Notes under the pieces: model-generated
Database searches by the model: none
What the model was told of the DNA's origin: nothing
What the model saw: the letters and a program-made list of their open reading frames with translations, nothing else
Shown here: piece after piece, positions 35,312 through 44,776 of the stretch
Position numbering within the stretch: position 1 is the first letter of the stretch
Layout of the letters: the number at the start of each line of letters is the position of its first letter
Origin: Peptostreptococcus anaerobius VPI 4330 = DSM 2949
GTDB lineage: Bacteria; Bacillota; Clostridia; Peptostreptococcales; Peptostreptococcaceae
Reading direction: 5' to 3'
Assembly: GCF_000381525.1 (NCBI RefSeq)
Contig: NZ_KB906609.1
Coordinates: 1 to 64,000, forward strand
DNA: 64,000 bases
Made by a program: the position numbers and the translations under genes

Positions 35312-35345
35312 AATATAGAATAAAATAGAATATAGAATGAAATAG
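35312..35345. repeat. Two tandem 17-base AT-rich repeats
   Basis: AATATAGAATAAAATAG followed at once by AATATAGAATGAAATAG (one difference), with further partial copies either side. It lies in the 143-base gap between murE and ychF. Confidence 0.75.
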
Positions 35346-35427
35346 TATATATAATAAGTTAAATTGAGATATGGATTATATAAATAAAAGTATTAATTAT
35401 ATAAATTGAAATTGGAGGAAGTAATAT

Positions 35428-36525
35428 ATGAAATTAGGTATAGTGGGTTTACCCAATGTTGGTAAGAGTACCCTTTTTAATGCAATAACACAGGCGGGTG
35501 CTGAATCAGCAAACTACCCATTCTGTACAATAGACCCAAATGTAGGTGTGGTATCAGTGCCAGACCAGAGACTAAATGTCCTAAAGGACCTATACAACTC
35601 TAAGAAGATAGTGCAGACTGCTATAGAGTTTGTAGACATAGCAGGTCTAGTAAAGGGTGCGTCAAAGGGTGAAGGTCTTGGTAACAAGTTCCTATCAAAC
35701 ATAAGAGAAGTAGATGCCATAGTTCACGTTGTAAGATGTTTTGAAGACTCAAATGTAGTTCACGTTGATGGATCAATCAACTCTCTTAGGGATATTGAAA
35801 CAATAAACCTTGAACTTATATTCTCAGATATGGAAATACTAGATAGAAGGATTACAAAGACAACAAAGGCCCTAAAGGCAGACAAGACTCTACAGGGTGA
35901 ATTAGACATACTAAAGAACTTGAAGGAAACCCTTGAAGAAGGTAAGTCAATAAGAACTATGGACCTTAGTGAAGACGAGTGGAAGTTTGTAAATGGACTA
36001 GACCTATTATCTTCAAAGCCTGTAATATACGTAGCTAACGTATCTGAAGATGACTTAGCAAATGATGGTGCTGACAACCAGATGGTGGCAGCTGTTAGAG
36101 AATTTGCAGCAACTGAAAATTCAGAGGTTGTTGTAATCTGTGCCCAGATTGAGGCTGAAATATCTGAACTTGAAACTGATGAAGAAAAATTAGAGTTCTT
36201 AGAGACTCTAGGACTTGAACAGTCAGGTCTAGACAAGTTGATCAAGTCATCATACCACCTACTAGGACTTATATCATTCCTAACAGCAGGTGTTCAGGAA
36301 GTAAGGGCTTGGACTATAAGAAATGGAGCTAAGGCACCAGAAGCTGGAGGAAAGATCCACTCAGATATAGAAAGAGGATTTATCAAGGCTGAAACAATAG
36401 CTTATGAGGATCTTATTGAGCATGGAACTATGGCAGCAGCCAAGGAAAAGGGACTAGTAAGACTTGAAGGTAAGGAATATATAGTTAAAGACGGAGACGT
36501 TATACTATTCAAGTTTAATGTATAA
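35428..36525 (+). CDS. ychF: Ribosome-binding ATPase YchF (Obg family)
   Basis: Obg-family P-loop protein that prefers ATP; binds ribosomes and responds to stress. GLPNVGKSTLFNAIT at the N-terminus, VDIAGLVKGASKGEGLGN (switch/G3), VIYVANVSE in place of the NKxD guanine motif, which is the YchF mark. Coiled insertion near 120-165 and C-terminal TGS domain (VRAWTIRNGAKAPEAGGKIH, DVILFKFNV). 365 residues, normal. GGAGG upstream. Codon use suggests good expression. Confidence 0.97.
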   Translation: MKLGIVGLPNVGKSTLFNAITQAGAESANYPFCTIDPNVGVVSVPDQRLNVLKDLYNSKKIVQTAIEFVDIAGLVKGASKGEGLGNKFLSNIREVDAIVHVVRCFEDSNVVHVDGSINSLRDIETINLELIFSDMEILDRRITKTTKALKADKTLQGELDILKNLKETLEEGKSIRTMDLSEDEWKFVNGLDLLSSKPVIYVANVSEDDLANDGADNQMVAAVREFAATENSEVVVICAQIEAEISELETDEEKLEFLETLGLEQSGLDKLIKSSYHLLGLISFLTAGVQEVRAWTIRNGAKAPEAGGKIHSDIERGFIKAETIAYEDLIEHGTMAAAKEKGLVRLEGKEYIVKDGDVILFKFNV

Positions 36526-36561
36526 GGGCAATTAGGATAGACTGTTAAAAGTAAATAGAAA

Positions 36562-36608
36562 ACTGGCTTATTGTCTTAGGTTTACTAGTAGAATCAGCCA
36601 GTGGTTTT
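36562..36608 (+). terminator. Possible terminator after ychF
   Basis: ACTGGCT (36562-36568) pairs with AGCCAGT (36596-36602), long loop, then GGTTTT. Weak but the only candidate in the gap. Confidence 0.45.
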
Positions 36609-36631
36609 GTGATTTTAGGAGGTATATTATT

Positions 36632-37087
36632 ATGTTTGTGGAATTTAAGTGTGACAATTTGAAAAATGCAATAATAGAAAACTATAGAGACAAAATTGAC
36701 AAGTCTTTTGATGGTAGTGAAGTCACTCAGGAGATGATGGATAAGTTTGATTTATTAGACCTAGATAATAAGGGTATAACAAACTTAGGTGGAATAGAAA
36801 AAGCTACAAACCTTAGGTTGCTTTATATGGGCAATAATGAAGTTGAGGATATCAGTCCTCTTAAAGAGTGTTCTAAACTTGAAATATTGGATTTTCATAA
36901 GAATAAAGTCGAGGATATATGGCCACTAGAAGGCCTTAGGAGGCTTGAATCACTTAATATTTCCTATAATAATATAAAAGACGTTATGGCCCTAAATGAT
37001 ATAGCCAATATAGACTCAATAAATATCAAGGGTACAGACATAGAGAACAAGCTACCCCTACGTCATATAAGGTTTGTAAAAAAATAA
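36632..37087 (+). CDS. Small leucine-rich-repeat protein
   Basis: 151 residues. After a 35-residue N-terminal part come four or five LRRs of about 22 residues of the internalin type: NLRLLYMGNNEVEDISPL, KLEILDFHKNKVEDIWPL, RLESLNISYNNIKDVMAL, NIDSINIKGTDI. No signal peptide or cell-wall anchor, so it is probably cytoplasmic and mediates a protein contact; partner unknown. AGGAGG lies upstream. 50 bases before yfmF, so possibly part of that operon. Confidence 0.85.
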   Translation: MFVEFKCDNLKNAIIENYRDKIDKSFDGSEVTQEMMDKFDLLDLDNKGITNLGGIEKATNLRLLYMGNNEVEDISPLKECSKLEILDFHKNKVEDIWPLEGLRRLESLNISYNNIKDVMALNDIANIDSINIKGTDIENKLPLRHIRFVKK

Positions 37088-37137
37088 ATTGAAAATTTAG
37101 ACTGCCAAATAAGTGATAAAGTAAAGAAGGTGACGAA

Positions 37138-38397
37138 ATGTCAAATATTAGAAAAATAAAGTTGGATGATGGCCTGACACTGGGACTCATTAAAAATGAA
37201 AAATTTAAATCTAATTTGGTATCCGTTTATTTTGAAAGAAATATAGACAGGTCAGAAGTGACAGCCCTATCCCTGTTATCGAATATGATGGTGGTTGGAA
37301 CTAAGAAGTACCAGAATATGAAGCAGGTATCCATGAGATTGGATGACCTGTACGGAATGTCTATGACAAATGGTGTGTCAAAGCATGGAGAAAAGTTGCT
37401 AATTTCTTTTAAGTTTTTGACTATATCCGATGCTTATTTAGACCAGCCTATATTTGAGGACGTCATAGACTTTGTAAATGAAATTGTGCTCAATCCCTTG
37501 GTTGTAGATTCTAAGTTGAATCCAAAGGCTATAGATATAGAAAAGGAAAACTTAAGAGAAGAGATAGAATCAAAGATAAACGATAAAAAAGCCTACGCAT
37601 CATCTAAGTGTATCAGCCTCATGTGCGAGGGCGAGCCGTATGCAATCAACTCTAGCGGTTATGTAGAAGACATTGACTCCATAAGTCCAGAACAAATGTA
37701 TGATATATATAAGAGACTGGTTGAGACATCTCCTATTTTTGTTGTTGTCGAAGGGGACTTTGATGAGGAATATGTAGAGAGAATTTGCAGGGAAAAGTTT
37801 AGGTTTAAGAGGGGCAATATAGAGGAAATCAGGCGTTCTAACTACCTGAACAAGCCAAAGGAAACTAGGTATTTCCAGGAAGACTTTGGCAACAAGCAGG
37901 GCAAGTTGGTCATAGGTCACAGAACTAATGTAGACCACCAAGAATTTGATAAATACTATAGTCTTTTAGTAGCAAATTCTATTTTTGGAGGAGGTCCCCA
38001 CTCTAAGCTATTTAACAATGTAAGAGAAAAAGAATCTATATGCTATTATGCAAATTCTGGTCTTGAAAAGTGTAAGGGACTTATGATGGTCAACTCAGGT
38101 ATAGACCCTGACCAGTACGATCGTGCTCTTAAACTTATAAGAAAAGAATTAGAAGATGTCAAGTTGGGTAACTTTACTGACCTTGAAATAGAAAATGCAA
38201 AAAGAAGCATAATAAACTCTATGAAGGCTGGATATGATTCTATATCTGGAGAGACAGATTTTATATACAACCAGCACATATCGAGAAATGACCTGACATT
38301 GGACCAGGTTATAGCTTATGTTTCCAAGGTTACCAGACAAGATATAATAGACGTATCACAAGAAGTAATTGAAGATACAGTGTATTTCTTGAGATAG
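37138..38397 (+). CDS. yfmF: M16-family peptidase-like protein YfmF (no zinc motif)
   Basis: Inactive-looking partner of the pair of insulinase-like proteins conserved in Firmicutes and annotated as linked to EF-P modification. M16 fold is evident (GGGPHSKLFNNVREKESICYYANSG near the C-terminal half), but the HxxEH zinc site that should lie near residue 60 is absent (LDDLYGMSMTNGVSKHGEK region). 419 residues, full length. It precedes the zinc-bearing YfmH by 10 bases. Confidence 0.9.
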   Translation: MSNIRKIKLDDGLTLGLIKNEKFKSNLVSVYFERNIDRSEVTALSLLSNMMVVGTKKYQNMKQVSMRLDDLYGMSMTNGVSKHGEKLLISFKFLTISDAYLDQPIFEDVIDFVNEIVLNPLVVDSKLNPKAIDIEKENLREEIESKINDKKAYASSKCISLMCEGEPYAINSSGYVEDIDSISPEQMYDIYKRLVETSPIFVVVEGDFDEEYVERICREKFRFKRGNIEEIRRSNYLNKPKETRYFQEDFGNKQGKLVIGHRTNVDHQEFDKYYSLLVANSIFGGGPHSKLFNNVREKESICYYANSGLEKCKGLMMVNSGIDPDQYDRALKLIRKELEDVKLGNFTDLEIENAKRSIINSMKAGYDSISGETDFIYNQHISRNDLTLDQVIAYVSKVTRQDIIDVSQEVIEDTVYFLR

Positions 38398-38407
38398 GAG
38401 GTCTAGG

Positions 38408-39700
38408 ATGAAGAGAGTATACAACGAAATTATTAATGAAGAGCTATATTCAGAGACTATGGACAATGGTCTTGAGGTATATTATTTGAGAAAAAAGGGC
38501 TTTGTAAATAAGTATGCGATACTAGGTGTTGATTTTGGGTCTGTAGACCTGGAATTTCTTCCGATTGGAGAAAATGAGAGGATAAGGGTGAGTGATGGTA
38601 TAGCCCATTTCTTAGAACATAAGATGTTTGAACAACCAGATGAGACCAATGCATTTGATAAGTTCTCTGCATTTGGTGCGAGTGCCAATGCCTTTACTGG
38701 TTTCAATATGACTGCTTATCTATTCTCTGCAACAGATAACTTCTATGAGTCTTTGGAGCATTTGATAGACTATGTACAGACACCTTATTATACAGACAAG
38801 AATGTCAATAAGGAGAAGGGTATAATAGCCCAAGAAATAAAGATGTACAATGATGATCCAGAGTGGAATGTCTACATGAACTGCCTAAAGGCCATGTACT
38901 CAGACCACCATGTCAATATAGATATAGCTGGTAGTGTCGAGTCGATTCAGGAAATTAATCCAGAAGAGCTATATAAGTGCTATAGGACTTTTTACAACCC
39001 TTCAAATATGAAGCTATTTATAGTGGGTGATTTGGATCCAGATCAAATAATAAAATCTGTCAAAGCATCTAATAAGAATGACTTGATGGTTGAAAAAAAT
39101 ATTAAGAGATTTATGCCAAAAGAGCCCGACAAGATAAATAAAAAAGAAATTGAGGAAGAGTTCAAGGTTTCCATGCCTATGTTCTATATAGGATACAAGG
39201 ATATAGTGGACAAGACTAAGCCGGAAGATGTACTTAGAAAAGAGATAGTGAGTGATATCTTGTACGACATCATATTTTCCGAAAGTGGAGACTTATATAA
39301 CCAACTATATGAGCAGGGCCTTGTCATGGGCAACCTAAATGGTGGCTACCTTGCACAGAAGGACTACTCTTATGCCTTGGTTTCAGGTTCATCAAAGGAT
39401 CCTAGAAGGTTAAAGTCAGTAGTTGATGACTATATATTGGATTTGAGACAAAAGGGCATAGACAAGAGTGAATTTGAAATCAACAAGAAGAAAAAAATAG
39501 GTGGTTTCTTAAAGTCCTTTGACTCAATTAGCTATGTAGCTCACAACCTATTATCATATTCCTTTAGGGGGATAAACTTCTTAGACTATTTGGAAGTACT
39601 TAAGAGTATAGAACTTGAAGAGATAGATGCTAGGTTGAGAGAATATTTTAAAGAGGATATGAGTGTCATATCTATAGTTAGTCCTAAAAAGGATAACTAG
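38408..39700 (+). CDS. yfmH: M16-family zinc peptidase YfmH
   Basis: Active partner of YfmF. Zinc/catalytic motif HFLEH in GIAHFLEHKMFEQPDETNAF (about residues 64-68), with the distal Glu in the KGIIAQEIKMYND helix. The C-terminal half carries YSALVSG-like and RGINFLDYLE stretches. Such pairs form clam-shell peptidases; the Bacillus pair is annotated with EF-P 5-aminopentanol modification. 430 residues. AGGAGG before the ATG. Confidence 0.93.
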   Translation: MKRVYNEIINEELYSETMDNGLEVYYLRKKGFVNKYAILGVDFGSVDLEFLPIGENERIRVSDGIAHFLEHKMFEQPDETNAFDKFSAFGASANAFTGFNMTAYLFSATDNFYESLEHLIDYVQTPYYTDKNVNKEKGIIAQEIKMYNDDPEWNVYMNCLKAMYSDHHVNIDIAGSVESIQEINPEELYKCYRTFYNPSNMKLFIVGDLDPDQIIKSVKASNKNDLMVEKNIKRFMPKEPDKINKKEIEEEFKVSMPMFYIGYKDIVDKTKPEDVLRKEIVSDILYDIIFSESGDLYNQLYEQGLVMGNLNGGYLAQKDYSYALVSGSSKDPRRLKSVVDDYILDLRQKGIDKSEFEINKKKKIGGFLKSFDSISYVAHNLLSYSFRGINFLDYLEVLKSIELEEIDARLREYFKEDMSVISIVSPKKDN

Positions 39701-39727
39701 TAAAATTTATAAATTTGTTATATAATA

Positions 39728-39763
39728 GGTTATTGGCTAGTTCTATAGCCAATAATCTATTGT
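39728..39763 (+). terminator. Terminator after yfmH
   Basis: GGTTATTGGCTA (39728-39739) pairs with TAGCCAATAATC (39746-39757) with one G-T, followed by TATTGTTT. Confidence 0.7.
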
Positions 39764-39863
39764 TTGACTGGCAATAAGGGATATATTTATAAGCTTTATA
39801 GTCAAAAGCCTGTTTGTATAAGCCATATGTATTAAAGAAGTGTTAAGAAATTTTGGAGGTAAG

Positions 39864-40601
39864 ATGGATAGAGTAGCATTTAGCCTATGGGGCATAGACG
39901 TTATGTGGTATGGAATATTGATTGCGATAGGTATGATGCTAGCTGTATTTATAGCCACAAAAGAAGCTAAAAGAGTAGGTTATAACGAAGACTATATAAT
40001 GGATCTTTGCCTATTTATGATACCTATTGGAATAATTGGTGCAAGGGCCTATTATGTTATATTTTCATGGCAGGACTATGCTGGCAACTTGTCTGAGATA
40101 TTCAATATCAGGGGCGGTGGTCTAGCTATTCACGGTGGAATTATAGCAGGTCTACTTACTGCTTTTATATATTCAAAAATAAAAAAACTGGATTTCTTCA
40201 AGCTGATGGATATAGTTGTACTAGGACTACCCCTTGCCCAGGCAATAGGTAGGTGGGGCAACTTTATCAATAAGGAGGCCCACGGTGGACCAACAGACCT
40301 ACCATGGGGTATAATTGTAGATGGACAAAAAGTACACCCTACTTTTCTATATGAATCTATATGGAACCTTGTCCTATTTGCAGTCTTAATGAAGCTTAGA
40401 AAGAACAAGAAATACCAGGGACAACTGATGGCAGTATATATGACTGTGTATTCTTTTGGAAGGTTCTTTATAGAGGGGCTTAGGACAGATTCACTTATGT
40501 TTGGTCCTATAAGAATGGCTCAGTTTGTAAGTCTATTAGGCATTGCTTTTGGACTTTGCCTGCATTTTATATTAAAAAAGAGGTGTAAAGATGGAATTTA
40601 A
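39864..40601 (+). CDS. lgt: Prolipoprotein diacylglyceryl transferase
   Basis: Integral membrane enzyme that adds diacylglycerol to the lipobox Cys of prolipoproteins such as the two DUF3798-like proteins here. About seven membrane segments; [15 protein letters not shown] and the Lgt signature [16 protein letters not shown] are present. 245 residues. ATG at 39864 has GGAGG (39855-39859) just ahead; the TTG at 39840 is upstream of that site. The last 11 bases overlap rsmH, so the two are coupled. Confidence 0.95.
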   Translation: MDRVAFSLWGIDVMWYGILIAIGMMLAVFIATKEAKRVGYNEDYIMDLCLFMIPIGIIGARAYYVIFSWQDYAGNLSEIFNIRGGGLAIHGGIIAGLLTAFIYSKIKKLDFFKLMDIVVLGLPLAQAIGRWGNFINKEAHGGPTDLPWGIIVDGQKVHPTFLYESIWNLVLFAVLMKLRKNKKYQGQLMAVYMTVYSFGRFFIEGLRTDSLMFGPIRMAQFVSLLGIAFGLCLHFILKKRCKDGI

Positions 40602-41526
40602 GCACGTGTCAGTATTATTGGATGAGTGTATTGACAATTTAAATATTAATCCAGACGGTACCTATGTGGATTGCACTATGGGTGGAGCAGGCCATAGCAA
40701 GGAAATTGCCAAGCGTTTGGGTGAAAATGGACGTCTGATATGTTTTGACCAGGATATAAACGCCATCAATGTAGCCAAAGAAAGACTAGCAGAGTTTAAA
40801 GACAGGGTAATCCTAGTCCATAGCAATTTCGAGAATATTAAAGAAGAACTCCTTGAAAGAAACATCGACAGTATCGATGGTGTTCTTGCAGATCTAGGTG
40901 TGTCTTCCCACCAATTGGATGAAGCGTTCAGGGGCTTTTCCTATATGAATGATGCATCCTTGGATATGAGAATGGATGATAGAAATTCTATGTCTGCCTG
41001 GGATGTTGTAAATACTTATTCACAGGAAGACCTACATAGGATTATCAAAGACTACGGGGAAGAAAATTGGGCCAGTAGAATTGCCCAGTTTATTGTAGAA
41101 GAGAGAAAAGAAAAAGATATAAATACTACTTTTGAGTTGGTGGACATCATCAAAAAGGCCATACCTAAAAAGGCTAGAATAGATGGTCCACATCCAGCCA
41201 AAAGGACTTTCCAGGCCATTAGAATCGAGGTAAATAATGAGCTTGGTGTCATCAAAAAGATGATAGATGATTCAGTATCCATGATGAATCCTGGGGGAAG
41301 GATATGTATTATTACCTTCCATTCTTTGGAGGACAGGATAGTGAAAAATGAGTATAAGTACTTGAGTTTAGACTGTATCTGTCCACCAGAACTACCATTT
41401 TGTTCATGTGACAAGGTCAGCGAGGTTAAGATAATTACTAGAAAGCCTATTCTACCAAGTAAACAAGAGATAGAGGTCAACCCACGCTCTAGGAGTGCCA
41501 AGCTAAGGGTTGCAGAGAAAAAATAG
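40591..41526 (+). CDS. rsmH: 16S rRNA m4C1402 methyltransferase
   Basis: SAM-dependent N4 methylation of C1402 in the ribosomal P site. SAM site [19 protein letters not shown], catalytic-region [21 protein letters not shown]-terminal [13 protein letters not shown] and [11 protein letters not shown]. 311 residues. Normally it opens the dcw cluster after mraZ and before ftsL-ftsI; here lgt precedes it and murF follows directly. Confidence 0.97.
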   Translation: MEFKHVSVLLDECIDNLNINPDGTYVDCTMGGAGHSKEIAKRLGENGRLICFDQDINAINVAKERLAEFKDRVILVHSNFENIKEELLERNIDSIDGVLADLGVSSHQLDEAFRGFSYMNDASLDMRMDDRNSMSAWDVVNTYSQEDLHRIIKDYGEENWASRIAQFIVEERKEKDINTTFELVDIIKKAIPKKARIDGPHPAKRTFQAIRIEVNNELGVIKKMIDDSVSMMNPGGRICIITFHSLEDRIVKNEYKYLSLDCICPPELPFCSCDKVSEVKIITRKPILPSKQEIEVNPRSRSAKLRVAEKK

Positions 41527-41562
41527 TGATTAGGAAGTAATATATTTAGATGGAGGCAAGAA

Positions 41563-42966
41563 ATGATTAGCTTAAAAATCAAAGAAGTGCTAGAAGCTAC
41601 AAGGGGTCAAAAGTCAAATGGAAGATTAGTCATAGGAGACCTTGAGGCTAGTCTTAGTTCTATTGTTATAGACAGTAGACAGGCTGGACCGGATACTATG
41701 TTTATAGCCATTATAGGTGAGAATACTGATGGACACAAGTATATCAAGTCTGCCTATGATCTTGGTTGCAGGACTTTTATGGTTAGTCAAGAATTGGATA
41801 TTTTAGACCAGCTAGATGGATCTAGTATAGTTTGTGTAGACAATACTGAACTAGCTATGGGACAACTTGCAAAATACTATAAGAATAAGTTTGACATACC
41901 AGTTGTCGGTATAACAGGTAGTGTAGGTAAGACTACAACTAGGGACATGGTATATGCTGTTGTGTCAAACAAGTTTAGGACTTTAAAAAATGAGAAGAAC
42001 TTAAACAATCAGTTTGGAGTTCCACTTACAATTTTCAACCTAGATAGTTCATATGAGTGTGCGGTTATTGAAATGGGTATGTCAGGTTTTGGTGAAATAG
42101 ACTACCTAGCTGATATAGTGAGACCAGACATAGCTGTTATATCTAATATAGGTACATCACACATAGAACATCTAGGATCTCAAGAGGGCATATTCAAGGC
42201 CAAGATGGAGATAAGTGACTATTTCTCTGAGGATAGTTGCCTGATTGTAAATGGAGACGATGAATACCTATCCAAGCTAAGGGCTGAAAAAGACGCTATT
42301 AGCTACTCACTTTGTAGCTTTGGTAAGGATTGGAAAAATACAATAGTCCTTAAGTCTATTGAAAATCTTGACAACAAGACTAACTTTGTAGTCAAGATTG
42401 AAGATAAGGAAGAGGAGTTCTCTATACCTACCGTTGGAGAACACAATGTATACAATGCCATGTCAGCTATCTTGGTTGGCCTAAGACTAGGTATGAACAT
42501 TGATGAGATCAGACAGGGTCTTATGAATTTTGTTGCCACTGGTGACAGACAAAATATTATAGATACTGGTAAGTACCTTGTCATAAATGATGTATACAAT
42601 GCAAGCCCAGATTCTATGATAGCTTCTCTAAAGGTACTTGCCTTAAATAAGGACAGGAGAAAGGTTGCTATCTTGGGAGACTGTCTTGAGATGGGAGACT
42701 ATGAAGAAGAAGGCCACAGAAGGGTCGGCCTACAGTCAGTCAGAAGGTCTGACGTTATAATAACTCAGGGAAAGGCTGCTAGGTTTATAGGTATTGAGGC
42801 TCAGGAACATGGATTTGACCTAAGCAATATATACCATTTTGATACAAAAGAAGAGTTGATAGAAGATTTGAAAAACATACTTGAAGATCAGGATGCTATA
42901 CTTGTCAAAGCATCTAGAGGGATGGCTTTTGAAGATATAGTCAACTATTTGAAGGAGGCAAAATAG
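41563..42966 (+). CDS. murF: UDP-MurNAc-tripeptide--D-Ala-D-Ala ligase
   Basis: Adds D-Ala-D-Ala to the precursor tripeptide, completing the stem peptide. P-loop GITGSVGKTTTRDMV, LNNQFGVPLTIFNL, NIGTSHIEHLGSQEGIF (carbamoyl-Lys loop), VINDVYNASPDSMIASL and ILGDCLEMG, all MurF marks. 467 residues. GGAGGCAAGAA before the ATG. Three bases separate it from mraY, so the pair is coupled. Confidence 0.96.
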   Translation: MISLKIKEVLEATRGQKSNGRLVIGDLEASLSSIVIDSRQAGPDTMFIAIIGENTDGHKYIKSAYDLGCRTFMVSQELDILDQLDGSSIVCVDNTELAMGQLAKYYKNKFDIPVVGITGSVGKTTTRDMVYAVVSNKFRTLKNEKNLNNQFGVPLTIFNLDSSYECAVIEMGMSGFGEIDYLADIVRPDIAVISNIGTSHIEHLGSQEGIFKAKMEISDYFSEDSCLIVNGDDEYLSKLRAEKDAISYSLCSFGKDWKNTIVLKSIENLDNKTNFVVKIEDKEEEFSIPTVGEHNVYNAMSAILVGLRLGMNIDEIRQGLMNFVATGDRQNIIDTGKYLVINDVYNASPDSMIASLKVLALNKDRRKVAILGDCLEMGDYEEEGHRRVGLQSVRRSDVIITQGKAARFIGIEAQEHGFDLSNIYHFDTKEELIEDLKNILEDQDAILVKASRGMAFEDIVNYLKEAK

Positions 42967-42969
42967 TAA

Positions 42970-43935
42970 ATGATTGGATTTAGAAGTATAGCAATTACTG
43001 TATTGATGTCATATATCCTAGTTATGGTTATGGGACCTTTCTTGATACCAGTATTGCACAAGATGAAATTTGGACAGACTGTAAGAGACGATGGTCCCCA
43101 GTCCCACCTAAAGAAGAATGGAACACCAACAATGGGTGGAGTCATGTTTATGGTTGCTATTACAGCGGTTACATTGTTGAGAGCGGGCATTAATGCCAAT
43201 GTTTTGATGGCGCTCTTGTGTATGCTAGGATTTGGTCTAATAGGTCTGATGGATGACCTTGTGAAGATCAAGATGACTAGGTCTCTAGGACTGACAGCCA
43301 AGCAGAAAATTCTATTACAGGTGATTCTTGCCTTTGCTGTTTCATACTACCAGTATAAGGTCGTAGGAGATGGTAGTCAGTTTATTGTTCCATTTGTCCA
43401 GGCTGAGATAAATATAGGTATTGCCTATATTCCATTTATGATGATAGTAGTCCTAGGTACTGTAAATGCAGTTAACCTAACAGACGGACTAGATGGACTA
43501 GCATCTGGTATAACAGCAATAGTTGCATTGTTCTTTACAATATTTGCCTTTATAGTTGTGCAGAATGTAGAGATAAGCCAATTTGCAGCTGCAACTCTTG
43601 GAGCCTGTATAGGTTTTATGTGGTTCAATGTCAACCCAGCCAAGGTATTTATGGGAGATACTGGTTCTATGGCACTTGGTGGTGCAGTTACAGCCTTTGC
43701 CCTATTTACCAATTCAGCCCTACTGATACCGATAGTTGGAGGCATATACTTTGCTGAGGCCCTATCAGTTATAATACAGGTACTTTATTTCAAGAAGACA
43801 AGAAAGAGAGTATTTAAGATGGCGCCCCTTCACCACCACTACGAACAGTGTGGGTGGCCAGAGACTAAGGTAGTATTTATCTTCTGGTTGGTGGCAGCCC
43901 TACTTGCTATAATCGGAGTAGTAGCCATGTTTTAA
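42970..43935 (+). CDS. mraY: Phospho-MurNAc-pentapeptide transferase
   Basis: Transfers phospho-MurNAc-pentapeptide to undecaprenyl phosphate, making lipid I at the inner face of the membrane. About ten membrane segments. Key stretches: KKNGTPTMGGVMF, MDDLVKIKM (catalytic Asp pair region), NLTDGLDGLASG, VFMGDTGSMALGG and APLHHHYEQCGW (His motif). 321 residues. In most relatives murD follows at once; here a terminator and a 4-kb accessory block intervene. Confidence 0.97.
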   Translation: MIGFRSIAITVLMSYILVMVMGPFLIPVLHKMKFGQTVRDDGPQSHLKKNGTPTMGGVMFMVAITAVTLLRAGINANVLMALLCMLGFGLIGLMDDLVKIKMTRSLGLTAKQKILLQVILAFAVSYYQYKVVGDGSQFIVPFVQAEINIGIAYIPFMMIVVLGTVNAVNLTDGLDGLASGITAIVALFFTIFAFIVVQNVEISQFAAATLGACIGFMWFNVNPAKVFMGDTGSMALGGAVTAFALFTNSALLIPIVGGIYFAEALSVIIQVLYFKKTRKRVFKMAPLHHHYEQCGWPETKVVFIFWLVAALLAIIGVVAMF

Positions 43936-44011
43936 TGGATCTATAAGATATAGTGTAGAAGGTTTAGTAAAAATCATAGATTATGTTAATAATAAAATAC
44001 CTATAAATATT

Positions 44012-44045
44012 CGGATTAGAGGATTTTCCCCTAGTCCGTTTTTTT
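44012..44045 (+). terminator. Terminator after mraY
   Basis: CGGATTAGAGG (44012-44022) pairs with CCCCTAGTCCG (44028-44038), one wobble and one mismatch, followed by seven T. It cuts the murF-mraY transcript off from murD. Confidence 0.88.
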
Positions 44046-44063
44046 GCATTTTAATAAATATTA

Positions 44064-44092
44064 TTGACTAGTTATAGTTAGAATGTTATCAT
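44064..44092 (+). promoter_or_regulatory. Promoter at the left edge of the accessory block
   Basis: TTGACT (44064-44069), 17-base spacer, TATCAT (44087-44092), ahead of the unknown gene at 44167. Confidence 0.5.
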
Positions 44093-44166
44093 GAAGACAA
44101 TAAAAGGAAATAATATGAATATTTAACATAATGATTTGAAAAATTTTTGAAGTTAGGAGAAGTTAG

Positions 44167-44697
44167 TTGAAAAAGTTTGAAAAGTTCGGGGATTGGGAAA
44201 TAAGCATAGATATTGATGCTACACAAGATTATTACAAAAAATTTTGCTCAGAAGGTAATGAATGTGATGATAATATAAATATAAGTGATATATTAACTTT
44301 AGAGCAAAAATATTTCTTTGAGAAGTTTGGTATCGACTTATCTAAAGTTATGATAAAACATTGCTCAATTCCAGAAAATGAGGAAGAAAGTCTATTTTCT
44401 GAGATTTATATGATTCGTGCAATAATTTGTGGAGACTTATGTGGTATTCCAAAGTATCATGAAGAATTTTATTTTGGTGCTTATGATAATGATGATGAAC
44501 CCTTATTTCCAATATGTGATGAGTTGAATATTAATGTTTCAGATGAGGGAGATTTGTTTGAAGAGATATGTGGAATGCTAATTTCTTTTTCACACCCTTT
44601 ACCATTTTTTGCGTTAAAGGATGAGGAAAAGGTTGATGAAAAATACAAACAGTGGTTTTGTGGAGAATGTTTCATAAAAGCTATTATAAAAAAATAA
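44167..44697 (+). CDS. Unknown acidic protein, 176 residues
   Basis: No family recognised. Acidic, no signal or membrane segment, several Cys (FCSEGNECDD, IICGDLCG, CGECF). TTG start with AGGAG six bases upstream. Lysine codons are nearly all AAA and Glu all GAA/GAG without the AGG/CTA-rich style of the flanking wall genes, consistent with transferred DNA. First gene of the block inserted between mraY and murD. Immunity- or toxin-partner-like size, but nothing supports a call. Confidence 0.65.
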   Translation: MKKFEKFGDWEISIDIDATQDYYKKFCSEGNECDDNINISDILTLEQKYFFEKFGIDLSKVMIKHCSIPENEEESLFSEIYMIRAIICGDLCGIPKYHEEFYFGAYDNDDEPLFPICDELNINVSDEGDLFEEICGMLISFSHPLPFFALKDEEKVDEKYKQWFCGECFIKAIIKK

Positions 44698-44703
44698 ATA
44701 GTT

Positions 44704-44756
44704 GGTGTGCTGTTTAGAGCAGTTATTATGAAAATAAATATTCTAAACAGTACATC
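44704..44756. repeat. Inverted repeat between the unknown gene and the KilA-N gene
   Basis: GGTGTGCTGTTTAGA (44704-44718) and TCTAAACAGTACATC (44742-44756): nine perfect pairs plus wobble-tolerant extension. It lies 20 bases before the KilA-N start; a terminator is unlikely without a T-run. Confidence 0.65.
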
Positions 44757-44776
44757 AGCATAAAGGAGGAACTTAT

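Noticed and set aside
35312-35345. CRISPR array from the tandem AT-rich repeats
   Set aside because: Only two copies with no spacers and no cas genes; a simple tandem repeat.
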